A stretch of 64,000 nt of DNA from Blasia pusilla (GCA_050084515.1 CM114274.1:32054001-32118000); one strand, 5' to 3'. Positions 45,426 to 58,049 are shown, numbered from the stretch's first letter. The notes: a model not told the origin generated them from the letters alone. Made by a program: numbers and translations.

Positions 45426-48400
45426 ATGGACGGAACTCCATCACAACCCATAATGCCTTCGCAAGCATATTCCCCTCCTCCATCCCCATGGGCACAAAGC
45501 CAGATGCCATGGTGGGTACCTATGATGATCCAATCACTGATGGGTTATGATAGTCAATTTTAGCCTCCATGGACCAATGGAGCTCAATAATCCATGACCA
45601 TCCCATCCTCGTGGGTAAATAGGCTTACTATTATGCCCTTTCTTGTTTTGCACACGGAAATTCAATTACTTGGAAGTCTAACTAGCAACTTGTATTTCTT
45701 TTGTGGACACAAGGGACATGGGCCATCCCAACGGCCGCTCTCAACACCGTTGGCACCTCCATTGGCCAACGGGAATACGGACGACCAATTATACCGTAGT
45801 AGGTCTCAATCTTGCGCAACACCAAGCCCATCTGAAAATTTGACCCCGCAAGCTAGTGCATCTACATGTAACTTCTTACTTTTTTCTGAGTTTGCAAATT
45901 TATATTGAATAGGTTGTTGTATTCTTGCATCGACGACCTCAATTATAGAGTGATGAAAATGTGGTATTTTCCATACCTAGGTTCATGTGGCTACTCATTC
46001 GGAGTCTCTGTTTTGGAAGTTATTAAAAATGATATGATATGATATGATACGGAATTTATGCCTAGAGAAATTGATTTTATAGTTTACATATTTCTAGGTC
46101 ATCTGATTTGTTTATAGATGATATGTTTTGGTGAGTTTATAATCTTGCCCTACATTCTCGACATCTGAGAATTAGGATGGTGGTATATTTGTAGGAGAAC
46201 GGCAAAGTCGCACAAGGCGTGATTTGTGGACTCGTGATGTCTCCATTAGGAAGGAGCACAACTTAAAACCTAGATGTGAGCTCATGTCAAATGGTATTCC
46301 GTCGCCTAGAGTTCCACGTTATGAGCCTTAGATAAATGAATTGAAGGTATGGGTGATGAGGTACTTGGACTTATCATGCATTGAGATTAGTAAACATAAT
46401 TATATCAAGATAGTCTTTGTTCATAATCGCATCCTTGAGGCATACACATATGTGGGTGCATCATCTCTTTCGCTTTATTTCATGAAGACAAAAATAACAC
46501 AACTATTGAAAATTGAGCGATCCAATGTCAAGAACTATTGGACATTACATGGGGCTCATCGCGCAGTCGCGTGTCACCCTGATACCGAAGAGGAGTTATG
46601 GAATCGATTAGTAGATTATTGGCTCTCCGGTGAGGGCAAAATGAAGGCAGAAAAGATGGCTCGAGCAAGGGCCAAGGTCCAAACTTTAAATTTCTCCGGC
46701 CGTGCAAGTTTATATGGACTTGATGTAAGTCATTTTGGCATTCCCTAGTTTTCTTGCTAAAATTACATAAGGGTAGAAAACTTCCATTATTGCTTCATTT
46801 CCATATTTGCATTGAAGCTTTTCACATGCATGAAATTAATAATCTATGTATTTAAGGAGCATGTGCAGGTGCAACAACGTACCTCAAAGGAGTCCTTGGG
46901 CACGGGGCTAGAATCTATGGAGAGAGACGAGTTGCCTAAACAACCAGGTTTCACACAATTGAGTTCATCGGTAAATATAAATGCATAATTTTTTTCTTAC
47001 CCGTTGGCTTGACATGGCTAGTATCATGACCTTCATCTGATTGGATCATGGAGTTAGTATCATATCCTCAATCAGGTTGAATTATGGAGTTAGTATCATG
47101 GTATGATCATTTGTATAATTGCAAAACCATTGTTTTTTTGTATCTAATTGATCGTTGGATTTATATATGTAGAGTATGGAATCCATAGTCACTATTCAAT
47201 TGGAAGAAGTGGAAAAGAAGTGGAGCGCAGATTTGAATGATGTGAAGTTGCAGATGGAACGGCACAACAAAGCATTAAGTGTACTCATGGAAATGGTGTC
47301 CAAGCTTACTTCAAAGGATATGTCTTCAACACCACATGAGATTTCTAGTTCCCCGCCATCCAATTCTCAACCATATGCAACAAGGGATGAGAAGCTCACA
47401 TCAGGTAGCCCATTCTTATTCTTCCGCCCTTGATTTTCAATGGTTATAACTACTTGTCCTTTCCAGCATAAGTATTTCAGAACTGATTTTTTTTGTTTTG
47501 AGTAACTTACAGTCATCGTTGAACCTATACCAACGTTTGAAGCCGTACAATCAGGGAAGAGGAAGATCTCCACACAAAAAGAGGCAATGGCAACTACACA
47601 ATCTAGTGGTAAGGAGTGAGTTTAGCTTCACTAGATGTAGGGTCTCCTAATATAATTACTTTTTGAAGTGAAGAATATGGTTTTACAATTCATTTCTCGA
47701 TACTTGGATTGTTGGTAGAAGTGCCAGAACGGAGCAACAAAAGGAGAAGTTCCACAGAAAGTGCAAATGGTGATACTCGAATCACTTGTAAGTATGTGAT
47801 CCTTTGCATAATGAATTTGTCTTTAGCGTAGTTTTCAACCTATCCACAAAACAATAGTCATTTCTTCCTACAACCTTCAATGGACTTTGGCGTGCATAAT
47901 GTGCATAAAACCTGAGTATGGACAGCCAAGCCAAATCATCACCAGCCAAAAGACAGAAGTCTAGGCTACAATATGATGGTTTGAATGTTAGGATAGTGAA
48001 ATCAGATCAGGCTCGTCTAAGAAAAAAACTAAGGTAATTTCTCTCATCTATAATGGCCTCTTCTATTCAAGGTTTATATGAAGACATTGATATTTCTTGT
48101 TGTGGATAGTCAAATGGTCGTCTAGGACTTGTGAACTTTTCACATCATCTTGCGAAATGGGGATGGTCTTTCAAGCAGGTGTATCATAACAGTTTTTTAT
48201 TTTCAGGTTAATGGTGCAAATTGGTGAACCAATTCATTTTGGATTTATCAAATTGATCACAAAATCCCTTCTCTGCCAGACGATTGGATTATTTTGTAAT
48301 GCAATACTTCTTTAATCTAAAGAACGTGGGAAGAATTTGAATTGATTCTAACTAAATGGCCGTGTATTTTTTTAGTTGCGAATTGGTGATCATGTATTAC

Positions 48401-48650
48401 TCACCAAGCCAAAGTTGAGTAGGATGGTGTTTGGGTCAGGAGTTATATCAGGTTTTGGTGGAAAAGACAGGTTCCATGCAAAAGATATCCCCTTAGGTAT
48501 GGTGAGGGTTGATTTAAACGAGGTGTTCGAACCAGAACAAGCTTTGTGGATGCCGAATTTGATAGACGAACCTGCACAAGAAACATTTGGTGATGCTCTT
48601 GGCTCAAGCATGCTCTTGCTAGAGATACACATGAGAAAGGTGATTCAGTA
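45426..48650 (+). pseudogene. CACTA second gene, plant-transposase (Ptta/En-Spm) accessory protein
   Basis: Exon-like blocks: a Pro/Gln/Trp-rich N-terminus from the ATG at 45,426 (PPPSPWAQSQMPWW), RSRSQSCATPSPSENLTPQ (near 45,800), RRDLWTRDVSIRKEHNLKPRCEL (46,205-46,290), the core RSNVKNYWTLHGAHRA...DTEEELWNRLVDYWLSGEGKMKAEKMARARAKVQ (46,510-46,680), a coiled coil (MESIVTIQLEEVEKKWSADL, 47,176), and FGSGVISGFGGKDRFHAKDIPLGMVRVDL...FGDALGSSMLLL (48,376-48,650). The core matches the plant transposase family that accompanies TNP2 and binds subterminal repeats. Introns were not resolved, and a TAG at about 45,558 breaks the first block. Confidence 0.65.
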
Positions 48651-49239
48651 GAGTAGTATTTTCTTTTGGCACCCAACTCTCTAAGGTGCACTAACTTTAT
48701 TTTCATGGATGACATGATCTCTCTTGCTCTTTCAAGATGAGATCATAAACCCTATTATATTTGATCTTAATTTTTTTAATTTTTTTGGATTATAACCCCA
48801 TGTAATAGTGATTCATTTTGTAATTTGGTGTATGGAAGCTACTCTTTGGTGACATTCCATCCCTCAAAATTTGTTTTCAAGAGTATGTTTTCATTATTTG
48901 CTTTATTAATTGTTTGCGTATGTTTCGTTTGTAGCAAGACATTCTTATTACATCTCTTTCTAAACTCAAAGAAAATACATATAGTTTTTTTATTACATCA
49001 AGATGCCACTACTCAATATAACAACATAGTGCTCATGCGCTACTTCCATATAGTCGAGTTGGCATATTTCTGGATATATGATGTTGTTTTAGTTATGTGC
49101 ATTTTTTTCAAAATTATACTATGTGCTAAGGTGAAGGCTTAAGTGTTCACCATATAAATGGAAAAGATGATTTCAATAATTCAGATCCATTAATTCTTGC
49201 ACCATTCAAAATTCATAATAAATATTCCAAAATATCCAA

Positions 49240-49966
49240 ATTTTATATTCCCGCTAGTCATATCAATATAACTAGCACAGTACGGGTCAAAAACTCAAGT
49301 AGTAAGCTTCAAGTTCTCTCTAGTCATAATTGTACGACTCATGCAGTTCTATTGCAATGTCTACATAATTTCATTTCTTTGTGAGTCATATCTTCGTGAC
49401 TAAACCGTTGTGTCCGCTTCTATAGTAGTCTTGTAACTATACTCTTCTAGTCATAGCACATGACTACATGAGTCCATACCAACATTTCAATAAAATAAAA
49501 TGACTACATGAGTTGCCAATTATAATTGTATGGAATACACTTGGTGCATTTTGATAGGATATTCTGAACTTTTGCGCACCAATCATGACTAAAGGAGTCG
49601 TTGGTGGTAACTAGAAAAATATACACATATGACTAGATGAGTCGTACTCAAGTCCACATCATCGTGACATGTCTTAGCAATAGTCCATGTCATCGTGATA
49701 CATCACACTAAATAGTCCATGTCACCGATGATGTGTCATTATTCCACGTCATCCGAGTGACGTGTCAATCATGGCCTCATGACTACACCCTCGAGTCATA
49801 TACCAACCTCCACCTAAGTTGACCATCCTCGTTAGCCTAGTCGCCAAACAAATATGACTTGGCTTTTGTGTCTAAAGTACTGGTCAGTCATTGTTAGTCG
49901 TGGTATGTAAAGTATGACTCATATGAGTCATATAACGAGTCATAAAACCAAGGATTTCTTCTAGTG
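49240..49966 (-). repeat. CACTA right subterminal repeat cluster and terminal repeat
   Basis: More than fifteen copies of AGTCAT/ATGACT, often paired as ATGACTA...GAGTC, are packed into 700 bp before the TTCTTCTAGTG end. This matches the left end and is the usual docking region for the accessory transposase. Confidence 0.85.
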
Positions 49967-50275
49967 TCTCTCACGTCAAACCAAACCCACTCTCGAGTGA
50001 GAGGCTTGGGTTATTCACAAGATAAGGAGGACTATAGTTTTCCGCCTCATGCAAGCAGTTCAACAAAGAAAATGAGGATGCCCCTTCCCTATCCCCAAAC
50101 TCTCCTCAATAACCTATGCTTGTAGGTTGTCTCCTTGGCTCTCAACTCATAGTAGGAGGTCAAGGTCCACTACCCAAAATGGAAAGTAAACTATATTCCT
50201 ATTAATAAATTACTTTAAATATCACATTCCTAAATATAGTTCCAAATAAGCCAAAATAAAGGGGAAATTTTATCT
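49967..50275 (-). mobile_element. LTR fragment of the methyltransferase gypsy family
   Basis: Reverse complement of about 10,650-11,012, sharing AAACCCACTCTC, GAGAGGCTTGGGTTA, AGGAGGTCAAGG.CCACT, TATAGTTCC/TATGGCTCC and AAAGGGGAAA. It starts exactly at the CACTA right end, so the CACTA element landed in or next to this older LTR. The matching other half is not evident on the left side. Confidence 0.65.
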
Positions 50276-53200
50276 CATGGGTTACACTAATCACCAACAA
50301 GTGATCCTTGACTCCCTAAGGCTGTTTTATGAGTCAAAAGATTGGAAAAAAGACTCCGGATCTGATTTTCCTTCTACGATAATATTAGGGCAAGTGCATG
50401 ATTTCGATCGCTGATCCCAATTACTTGTTCAATTACTCGAACACTTTTCGGGTTTAAATCTCTCATGAGAATATGCAATATTTTTATTAAGATTGCAAAC
50501 ATACCAAACTGGGATGTTTGTAATTGACATGTTTTGGAGGCCAAAAATAGTGTGAAGCTCAAACCATTTATTCCCATATTGAAGGAGCATGTAACTTCCA
50601 ACTCTTCCAAATGTTTTTTTAAAAGTCTTCATGATATTCCTGACCTAATGTGTGCCTAATCCTAGTCACACATGGAGTGCTTCATGTATAAGGTGGCTGT
50701 TGAAAGAATTTAGGGGATTAGATTATGTTTTAAGGTCATCTCAATTTATTCTTTCTAAGTTTTTCTTTCCCTTACACTTTGAATTCTAAATATTTGACTG
50801 AATATTTTGTTTTCTAAATAAAATTTTAAAAAATATTCAGAAATTCAAGAAGGTGCACAACTACTGTGTGCATAACCCATCGCGTATAATTACCATTCAA
50901 TAACGATCTCCTTTTTCATTTTTCTCTTAATCTTTTCAACTTTTTTTTTACAAAACTCCATTTTATATTATTTTTCATTGCTTTTTAAACGTGTTTTAAA
51001 AAACGTGCATCACATGGGGATCTTACTTATATATCTAAAGAATAAATCTAAGGAGCGAAAGAAAAATAATATTTTTTTGGAAAGCTCATTCAAGGAAAAT
51101 AGTGTAAGATAAGAGATAAGCAATTGGGGTGGATGGAGAATAGCACTATGAAAGTGGATCCATGGAGGGAGTAGAGGAGAAAGGGGGGGAAGATGGAAAG
51201 GAGCCCTAAGGAGGAAGGAATACATCCCACTTTGTCTTCACACAATCTATATAATTTGATAGAACCCAACGGTAATGCATATTTCTCTTGCATCAAGAGC
51301 ATATAGCTTTGCCATTGTAATCGTCATGGCCCTTGTAAAAATAACTATACAAACCATAGCCATGTAGTAGGGGCTCTTAATAGAAAAATACGAGATAACA
51401 TAGAACTATTCTTTATTTCTTATACCACTGTTATTATGATTTCTAAATGGATTGGAGCTATATGTTCTTCTTATCTTGGTCAATTCTCACACCTTCAAAG
51501 GGGCCATACTAACTTCCCCCGACAATGATTCCCAAACTGTTTGCTTGCACTATAATATTTTATATTTTTACACAATCATCAATTTTGTAGGGTCCTTTAG
51601 GATCAATTTTTTAGGGTAGTCTCTCCTTACATGCTCGGAACAAGGGATAAACCATGTTTCGTGTATGAGGTCAGAAATCATTCAGGTTGTACCATGAGGA
51701 ATTACCCGCCAGGCTTTAATTTATTTGAGCGACTTGATAAGATTGGTAAGGCTTGGGGAAGAGATTTCCTACAAAGATTGTATCCATTGAAAGGGACTCG
51801 AAACCAATTAGCGCTTGGTAGTTTCACCAACTTAGTTATTTAAGGAAGGTATGACCGATTGGGTCTCCGCGACTCAACTCAATTCTTCTACTTATAAGAC
51901 TTAAGGGAAGGATCTCGTCGTGGGCTAGTAAAGAGTAGAGGTCAAACTCTATGATGTGTCCCTATCCTACTTATCACTTTTAATGGGGTTTGACCATCAT
52001 ATTTTACTACCTAAGATATACGTCCAAAATTTGGAATGGAATCCACCAATAACTAGGAGGATCGTTGCATTCTTGCATATGCACTCCCCAACACCTCACA
52101 TGGATTCTACTTATCTATCATATCCATAAATGATAGGTCCCAAACCAACACTTTTCGCATCCAAGAATATCACGAGTCCGCTCTAAGTGCAAATGTGGAG
52201 TACATTTGACATCACTTGTATTCGAAAGTCATGCAACAATCATAAACTCTCAAAAGAGTGTATCTTTGTTGGTATGATTTTCAACATTAATCCTAATGTA
52301 TATGTCACAAGATCCCCATCATCTCCCATCACAACATGAATCTAGTATCTCGAAGCTCTCAAACTATTAAAGACTCAACTAAACTTGACACGACCATCTT
52401 GCAATCACCAAATGGATGATATCCATCTAATATAGACCGTGGATTCCCAATAGTGAGATGTCCTTAGGCTATGAATTGTGGTAATCTACATTGCTATCGT
52501 TGGTAAGAGATTTTGAAATCATAGCCTGAATTGACCTACATATCCAAGCGAGATTTTCATATCGTATCTTTTATAGTTGCCTTTGAGGAGGAGGTCTAAA
52601 AAATGAAAAGGGGAAAATATGAAAAATGGTAAAACTTTGCTTCTACTCCTACACGGTCTAAAATTGAAACCCCTCCCTCCCCTCCTCTCAGTCCTTTCCT
52701 TCCCTTAACTTAATGATCCCCTCACTGCCCTTAATTATTTGTTTCTTTCAATCGATTGACGTAGTGTGCAAACACATTCTTGAAAGAACATGTGTCAACT
52801 CGACGAAACTCCTATTGTAAGTCCACCATCGGTCAATAGTATAGATTCAAGGATTAATATTTCTTACGTTCTCCTCTCATCCCTCTATGTTTCTTTATAT
52901 TTATATTTTTTATCCACTCCTCCTTTAGATATGCACAATGTAAAATAAGTGAATGCATTTAATCTCATTACGTCCTCTACACACAACTCATTTGTTTTTC
53001 CTTTTCACATAGCCTATCCATGTTTATTCCACTAAAAATTTACCCTTCACAATTTCTTCTCACACAAATTTCTTCCCCCGTCAAAGGAAATAGGGGGAGG
53101 GAACCACTTTTAGTTTTATAATATAATTGATTTATTTTTTTCAGACTCTCCATACAAATCTTGTTTTTTTATTCGAATAGCATATCTACTTGTATTCCAC

Positions 53201-53589
53201 TTACAATATAACATTTATAATCTCTTTGTATGCAAATTTCTTCTCCTTTAAGGGGTTCGTATATTGATAATATAGTTGATTCAAACTATTTTCAACCCTC
53301 TTTACGCACAACTCTTTTTTTTTTCTTCTTTCCACATGGGCCAGTCCACTTGCATTATATTGACAACACTTACAATCCCTTTCTACACAAATTTTGAGGG
53401 GACTACAAATTGTGAATATTTTATTATAAAATACTATTAAGATGCTCGTGCAATGCATGGGGAAGTGAATATTTGTTGTGATAAAAAATATTAGAACTCA
53501 AAGTTGCAACATTTAGAGGAAATCAAATTTATTTATTTCATCCAATGACTTTTTTGTAGATCACGTTTTGTGTGTAGTTACCATTCTTA
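50276..53589. other. AT-rich spacer, no gene recognised
   Basis: Short frames only, such as 51,631-51,843 on the plus strand and 50,374-50,632 on the minus strand, without a known domain. No RNA gene is seen. Confidence 0.4.
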
Positions 53590-54060
53590 TTTGAATGTGC
53601 ATTATTTTTTATGGTAATATAGATCAAATTTATTTGCCCTGCTATAGATAGTGTTACGTATAATTGACCATGAAGAAATACAAAACTCGACAAGTAAATT
53701 CAAACTTTCTGTAGAGTTTGACCTTGAGACTTATTAGTTGTCATAGCAAAAGCTCAGGGAATAGGGAATTGAAATCTATACAAATAAAAATGTAACCCGA
53801 AGTCATATACAATCAATAGAATAAATAGATTGAAAACGCGATCTCCAATATTTTCCTAGTGAAAATTTTAAGATCTTTTACATGTTGCATGAATCCTCAT
53901 ATTACTAACCCGCTACCGTTTGCTTGCCCTTTTGATCCATTCATATTCCCTAAGAGCATGATCGAAATATCAATCCTCAAACACAATGGATGTGGTGGTA
54001 GTCCAAAAGGAAGGTATGTATTCAAGAATTTTGTTGGATAGATATAACTCATCCCTTTAT
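53590..54060 (-). pseudogene. Helitron/PIF1-type helicase C-terminal relic
   Basis: On the minus strand, EFLNTYLPFGLPPHPLCLRIDISIMLLGNMN (54,035-53,935) matches the Helitron EFLN...GLPPH.L.LK...IMLLRN pattern. After a gap, RFQFPIP.AFAMTTNKSQGQTLQKV and FLHGQLYVTLS (53,775-53,640) match the terminal helicase motifs. At least two TGA and one TAG codons break it. The RepHel protein would unwind and copy the element by rolling circle. The Rep part and the hairpin end are not seen. Confidence 0.82.
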
Positions 54061-54172
54061 TTGGAATAAAATCAACATTAAGATATATCTCATGTACACA
54101 ATATATTATCCATGAGATAGAAGATTGAAAAGAAATCCATACTAATTAACAGTCTGTACAATGGCATAGTTA

Positions 54173-54225
54173 AGAACTCAACAGTTAAGCGTCCTCCAGG
54201 CAGAATAGCCCAAAGATGGGTGACC
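54173..54225 (+). ncRNA. 5S rRNA-like internal promoter fragment
   Basis: AGAACTC..CAGTTAAGCG...GATGGGTGACC follows the order and about the spacing of the middle of plant 5S rRNA (A box, intermediate element, C box). The 5' and 3' thirds of 5S rRNA are not recognisable, so it is not a functional 5S gene. It could be part of a 5S-derived SINE or of a Cassandra-like LTR, which carries 5S sequence. Confidence 0.55.
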
Positions 54226-55968
54226 AGTTATGCAAAACTCAAATCCTAAATCCTGCAAAAATTGCCTCACGCCCAAGCAAGCAAGCTTGCTTGCTTGCTC
54301 CTTGCTCCTTACTCCGCCTCTCACGCCCACTCGCCCCGAGCTACCACGAGTTGCCTCGAAGCCTCAAAACGCCATGCTTCGCCATGCTTCGCTATGGAGA
54401 GAGGTCCAACCAGTGCGCCCCCAACGGGATAGGCGTCTCCAACAATGAACGAGTCACCAACCAACCAGCCCCTCCGATCCGCTGTCCACCATAGCCAGAC
54501 CTTGAGCTAGTCCGCAAAATTTCGATCAGAAATTACTTCACAAATACATGACCAAAATCAAATCTATTTCGATCAGAATTCAATTGACCACCATAGCTAT
54601 CTCCCCACAAAAACTTACCTACAACCGAGCTCCATACTCCGAGCTAAAAATCAGACAAACTTGCTGTCCATACACCTCGAACCGCAAATCCGACAGCGCT
54701 TCCGCCAAGTTTCATGCACGCAGAAATCCGCAACGCTCCACGCACTCGAGCAGATAGCTTCACATGAGATCACAATACAAGTAGAAATAGGAACCTCTCA
54801 CCCGATCTGGATGAACTTCAACAGAGCTTCCGCACTCCAAGCTCTCCACATCAGAAAATTGTCGAACACGAACCAGAATCTTCAATGCTTGATAACTTCC
54901 AACTCCCTTGACGAAATCCGGCGATCTACAGCGCGTTGGAAAGCTCTCAACAAGGCGCTTCTTTCCCAACCAACCACGCACCTGATTCACACCTCCAACA
55001 CAGGCAACAAGCCGCGAACATCCACGGTTGAGTACACAATCAACCCTAACCAGATCCTACTGATCTACAATCGAAGCTACCATCGATCTACTCCAGTTCT
55101 TTGAGTGAAATCCGTGAAAGACCTACTGTCATAAAACACGTTTACAATCACATACAATCGAGCCAAACCCACTCCACGATGGGAGAATCTAGGTCGAAGC
55201 TTGCGGGAAACACCATAGCCAAGAGCTCTACTCACTACCAAGGCTAACTCCCAACGCAACAGGCTCAACTCAAAGAACTGACTGTTCTTTGAGGGCAAGC
55301 CACCTTATATCCTCCAACCTAAGAGCGGGCCCTACTGGGAAAGTGTGGTTCTTAGTAGTGAATCTCAAACTCCTCCTTGAACACGAAATGTGCAAGGCTA
55401 GCCGTGGAGATTTTTTAGCTTTTTAGTAACGAGCCCAAGAGTTAACTTGTGGCATGTGCATTGATACTTGAATCCATTCACTATTCTCAGTGTTTGGGCA
55501 ATTGAACCTTTTCTTGAACCCTCCTAAAAAACCCAAACCCAAACCCAAGGCCGCATACTCGTTAAACCTCAAGTCAATACTTATGGGTACTAACCTCTAA
55601 ACAACAACCCCATACTAAATTAAGTACAGTGACTAGTGTCACACATCATGTTCATATATTTATATGTCAAAACATTCCTCTGATACATCATGCACATATG
55701 ATGGCTATTCTTCAAGAATAGGGATACAATTATTTTAAATAAAATGCATGTAAGGTCGAAGAAATTGAAGCTATGGAGGAAGAGCTTATTGTAGTGAGAC
55801 ACCAATAGAATTGGGAGTTAGTTCATATATCTCTTTGTAAGAAAGCTAAGATAAGTGATCTTATTAATATTATCTATGGAAATACTCTATGTCAATTTCT
55901 TGCGAGATACAATCTATTTTGGCTCCAAGAAATAGAGATGTTGACAAGATAAATGCACAAGTCATGTC
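54226..55968. other. GC-richer block, possible LTR-type sequence on minus strand
   Basis: 54,230-55,330 is much richer in C than its surroundings. A minus-strand TATA-like GATATAAGG stands near 55,305, and an inverted repeat CAAAGAAC/GTTCTTTG lies just downstream of it. Together with the 5S-like end at 54.2 kb it may be one LTR of an unidentified element. A 24-bp perfect palindrome lies at 54,274-54,297. The rest, to 55,968, is AT-rich. Confidence 0.4.
54274..54297. repeat. 24-bp perfect palindrome of GCAA/TTGC units
   Basis: CAAGCAAGCAAG joined directly to its reverse complement, centred on AAGCTT. Confidence 0.95.
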
Positions 55969-56385
55969 TTGCTTTTAAGGAGAGGTAATAATCGTCTTCT
56001 TCCAATCTTAGCAATTTTCAATTATATGTGTAGGCCAACGGTGGAGAGAGCAAAGCGAATTGCATCAACTCGGGAGGCAAAAATGGAGATCATCGCCACG
56101 AAAGATGTCTTGAGTGGCAATGGAATAGGAAGGATGTATTGGGTCAAGAACAACACTGTAAATTCAAGTGTCACAGGGGTATATGTGGTGCACATCTGTT
56201 GCTTTCCCACTAGTTCATGTGATGACTTTGTCCAAAGAGAGACAAGTGGCAAAAGGTATTTCCCTTGTAATCACATGTACTATGTGTTGCTGGTAGTTTT
56301 AAGAGAGTCGGAGGTAAGAGTAGGAATCCACCAACCAATTCTGTCCCTCAAAGAAGTACGAAGTATTTTAAACAAACCACTTTGA
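55969..56385 (+). CDS. SWIM-like zinc-binding protein fragment
   Basis: An open stretch of about 138 codons contains CDDFVQRETSGKRYFPCNHMYYVLL, resembling the SWIM pattern CxC...CxH found at the C-terminus of MULE/FAR1-type transposases and in some plant proteins. There is no clear start; the frame may be the last exon of a gene or the end of a mobile element protein. The sequence after the stop gives no terminal repeat. No upstream catalytic domain was found. Confidence 0.4.
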   Translation: MLLRRGNNRLLPILAIFNYMCRPTVERAKRIASTREAKMEIIATKDVLSGNGIGRMYWVKNNTVNSSVTGVYVVHICCFPTSSCDDFVQRETSGKRYFPCNHMYYVLLVVLRESEVRVGIHQPILSLKEVRSILNKPL

Positions 56386-56799
56386 GGATGCAAAATGAGG
56401 TTTTAGATTGTACTTTTATTTTTTCTCAACCTTCACTTTGAGCTTGAACTCTATTCAGCCTAGGGCAAATGATAGATTTTTTTCCAAACCTTGGATGGAA
56501 AAAGTGATTGGTTCCACACTTATGATTCCACTGATTTTTAAGTTTTCTAAATTTTGTGCAATTTGCAACTCGTCGGACTCAGAGGGGTTGCCAAAATATG
56601 GAAGAGGAAAAAAAAATTATGGGACTGCTTAATAACTGAACAAAAAAGTGCAAAAAAATTCACACAAAAATTTTCCTCTCTTCAACCCAACGGAAACTCT
56701 CTTCAAAAAAACGTCTCTATTTCGGTTGAAGGTAGTTTCCTCTCTCCTCTCTCTCTCCTCTCTTCCTCTCCTCTTACCGCACCTCCCGAGATGCGGTGC
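56386..56799. other. Spacer with a CT-rich run
   Basis: A polypyrimidine run of TCTCC units (about 56,737-56,777) stands just before the truncated 5' edge of the gypsy element. No gene is seen. Confidence 0.45.
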
Positions 56800-58049
56800 T
56801 GATTCACACAGCGAAGCCCACATTGAAGGTGGTCTTTGAGTTGTCTGAGCGTATTGAGCCCAACATGAGTGAGGAGCAGGTAGTGACCGCTGGATTTTCT
56901 CGAGAGTCGACGGGTCCACGAGCGGCGGTGACCCCACAGGTGCCATAGCGAGCACCAGTACCACGGGAGCGGGCCAGTGTGCCTAGAGAGCAGGGCGGGT
57001 ACCGTGAGCCTATGAGGCAACGACCCGCACCTACATATGTTGCCCAGAAGGGACCGATGTGGTATTGTTGGACGTGTGGAGGGGCCCATAGCCAGAGAGA
57101 CTGCCCACAGCATGGGAGAGGACCACCAACGCCTCCGATTGCTCAGGAGCCACAGAGGATGACCATTGCCACAGATATGGTCATACTAGGGATAGATGTT
57201 TTGACCTTCGACGAGGGGCACGTCCCAGAGGTAGGCCGAGGGCCTGGGGGCGGTCGTCCTGGAGGAGGTCGGGGAGTTCTTCCTGGACGTGGTGGCAGAG
57301 GACCACCACCAGCCAGAGGAGATGGAGTAGGAGCACTAGAGCCGGCGCTTCTCTCACGCATCGATCAGTTGGAGCAGAGGATTGCTGCCATGATGATGAT
57401 GCAGCTTAGGGAAGGCACGGAGCTACGAGTAGCTAGTGTGACTCCAGTCTCTACCTCTTACCCTGACCCGGGTGAGGATCTCTCCAATATGGGATTCATG
57501 TGTAGTGCAGCCCAGGTTGAGGCAGCTGTAGTGGTGACTCAGGGTGCTGCGAGAGGCACCGAGCGATCGAGAGGTGGAGTTGAGATTGACCCACCAGAGG
57601 GGACCGATGGGCGGCAGGCCAGGGTTCCACAGTCGTTCACATTGTCGGAGGCACTACACACACCATCGATGGTGCCTCGACGACCAGCGATGCCTACAGT
57701 CCAAGCACCTACGTCGACGTCACGAGGAGTTGGAGTGACAACTCCTATGCCGGCTCGAGTGGAGTCAGTGTCGACTATAGTGTTGGAGGTGGCCACTAGA
57801 GTGAGTCAGACTCCGCTATTTTCCGCCATAGAGTTGGAGACGTTGGGAGTTGGACCAGCTGAGGTGTTCCGGTTGGCCGCCACGTTGTGTGAGCGTGGAG
57901 AGATGACTGCTTCTTGTTCAGAGGTAGTTGAGGAGGTGGTGGACTTGCCCTCAGAGCCGATGCTTGGGACGTTCCCCACAGAGTCATGGCATGCGGCGGC
58001 GGCGAAGTTGGTAGATATGCCACTCGACCGCCATAGAGCGGCATGGTGA
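56800..58049 (+). pseudogene. Gypsy gag remainder and linker (copy C, 5'-truncated)
   Basis: The element begins abruptly inside gag near 56,800, with no 5' LTR. A zinc knuckle CX2CX3HX4C lies at 57,066-57,104 (CWTCGGAHSQRDC). A second one, seen as CHRYGHTRDRC near 57,160-57,200, lies in another frame. A Gly/Arg-rich segment follows at about 57,237-57,330 (GGGRPGGGRG, PGRGGRGPPPARG), then Thr/Pro-rich sequence and the family segment GPAEVFRLAATLCERGE. The frame from 56,979 to 58,049 is open for 356 codons, but the shift at the second knuckle shows it is not the original one. Confidence 0.75.

Larger units (their letters stand above)
35188..49966 (+). mobile_element. Complete-ended 14.8-kb CACTA (En/Spm) transposon
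   Basis: The left end is CACTAGAAGAA (35,188-35,198) and the right end its exact reverse complement TTCTTCTAGTG (49,956-49,966). Similarity extends inward (GGTTTT.ATGAC). A direct TCT flanks it (35,185-35,187 and 49,967-49,969), as the 3-bp target duplication of CACTA elements requires. Both ends hold clusters of short ATGACT/AGTCAT repeats. Inside are, in order, a 351-bp tandem array, GC-richer captured-looking sequence with an APC4-like fragment, a TNP2 transposase gene and a second accessory gene, all oriented left to right except the captured piece. The genes carry stops, so it is probably not autonomous now, but its ends look usable in trans. Confidence 0.93.

Noticed and set aside
54173-54225. 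Functional 5S rRNA gene
   Set aside because: Only the middle part is similar; the ends of 5S rRNA and a T-run terminator at the right place are missing.
57143-57361. Pro/Arg-rich minus-strand frame
   Set aside because: Mirror image of the Gly/Arg-rich gag tail.
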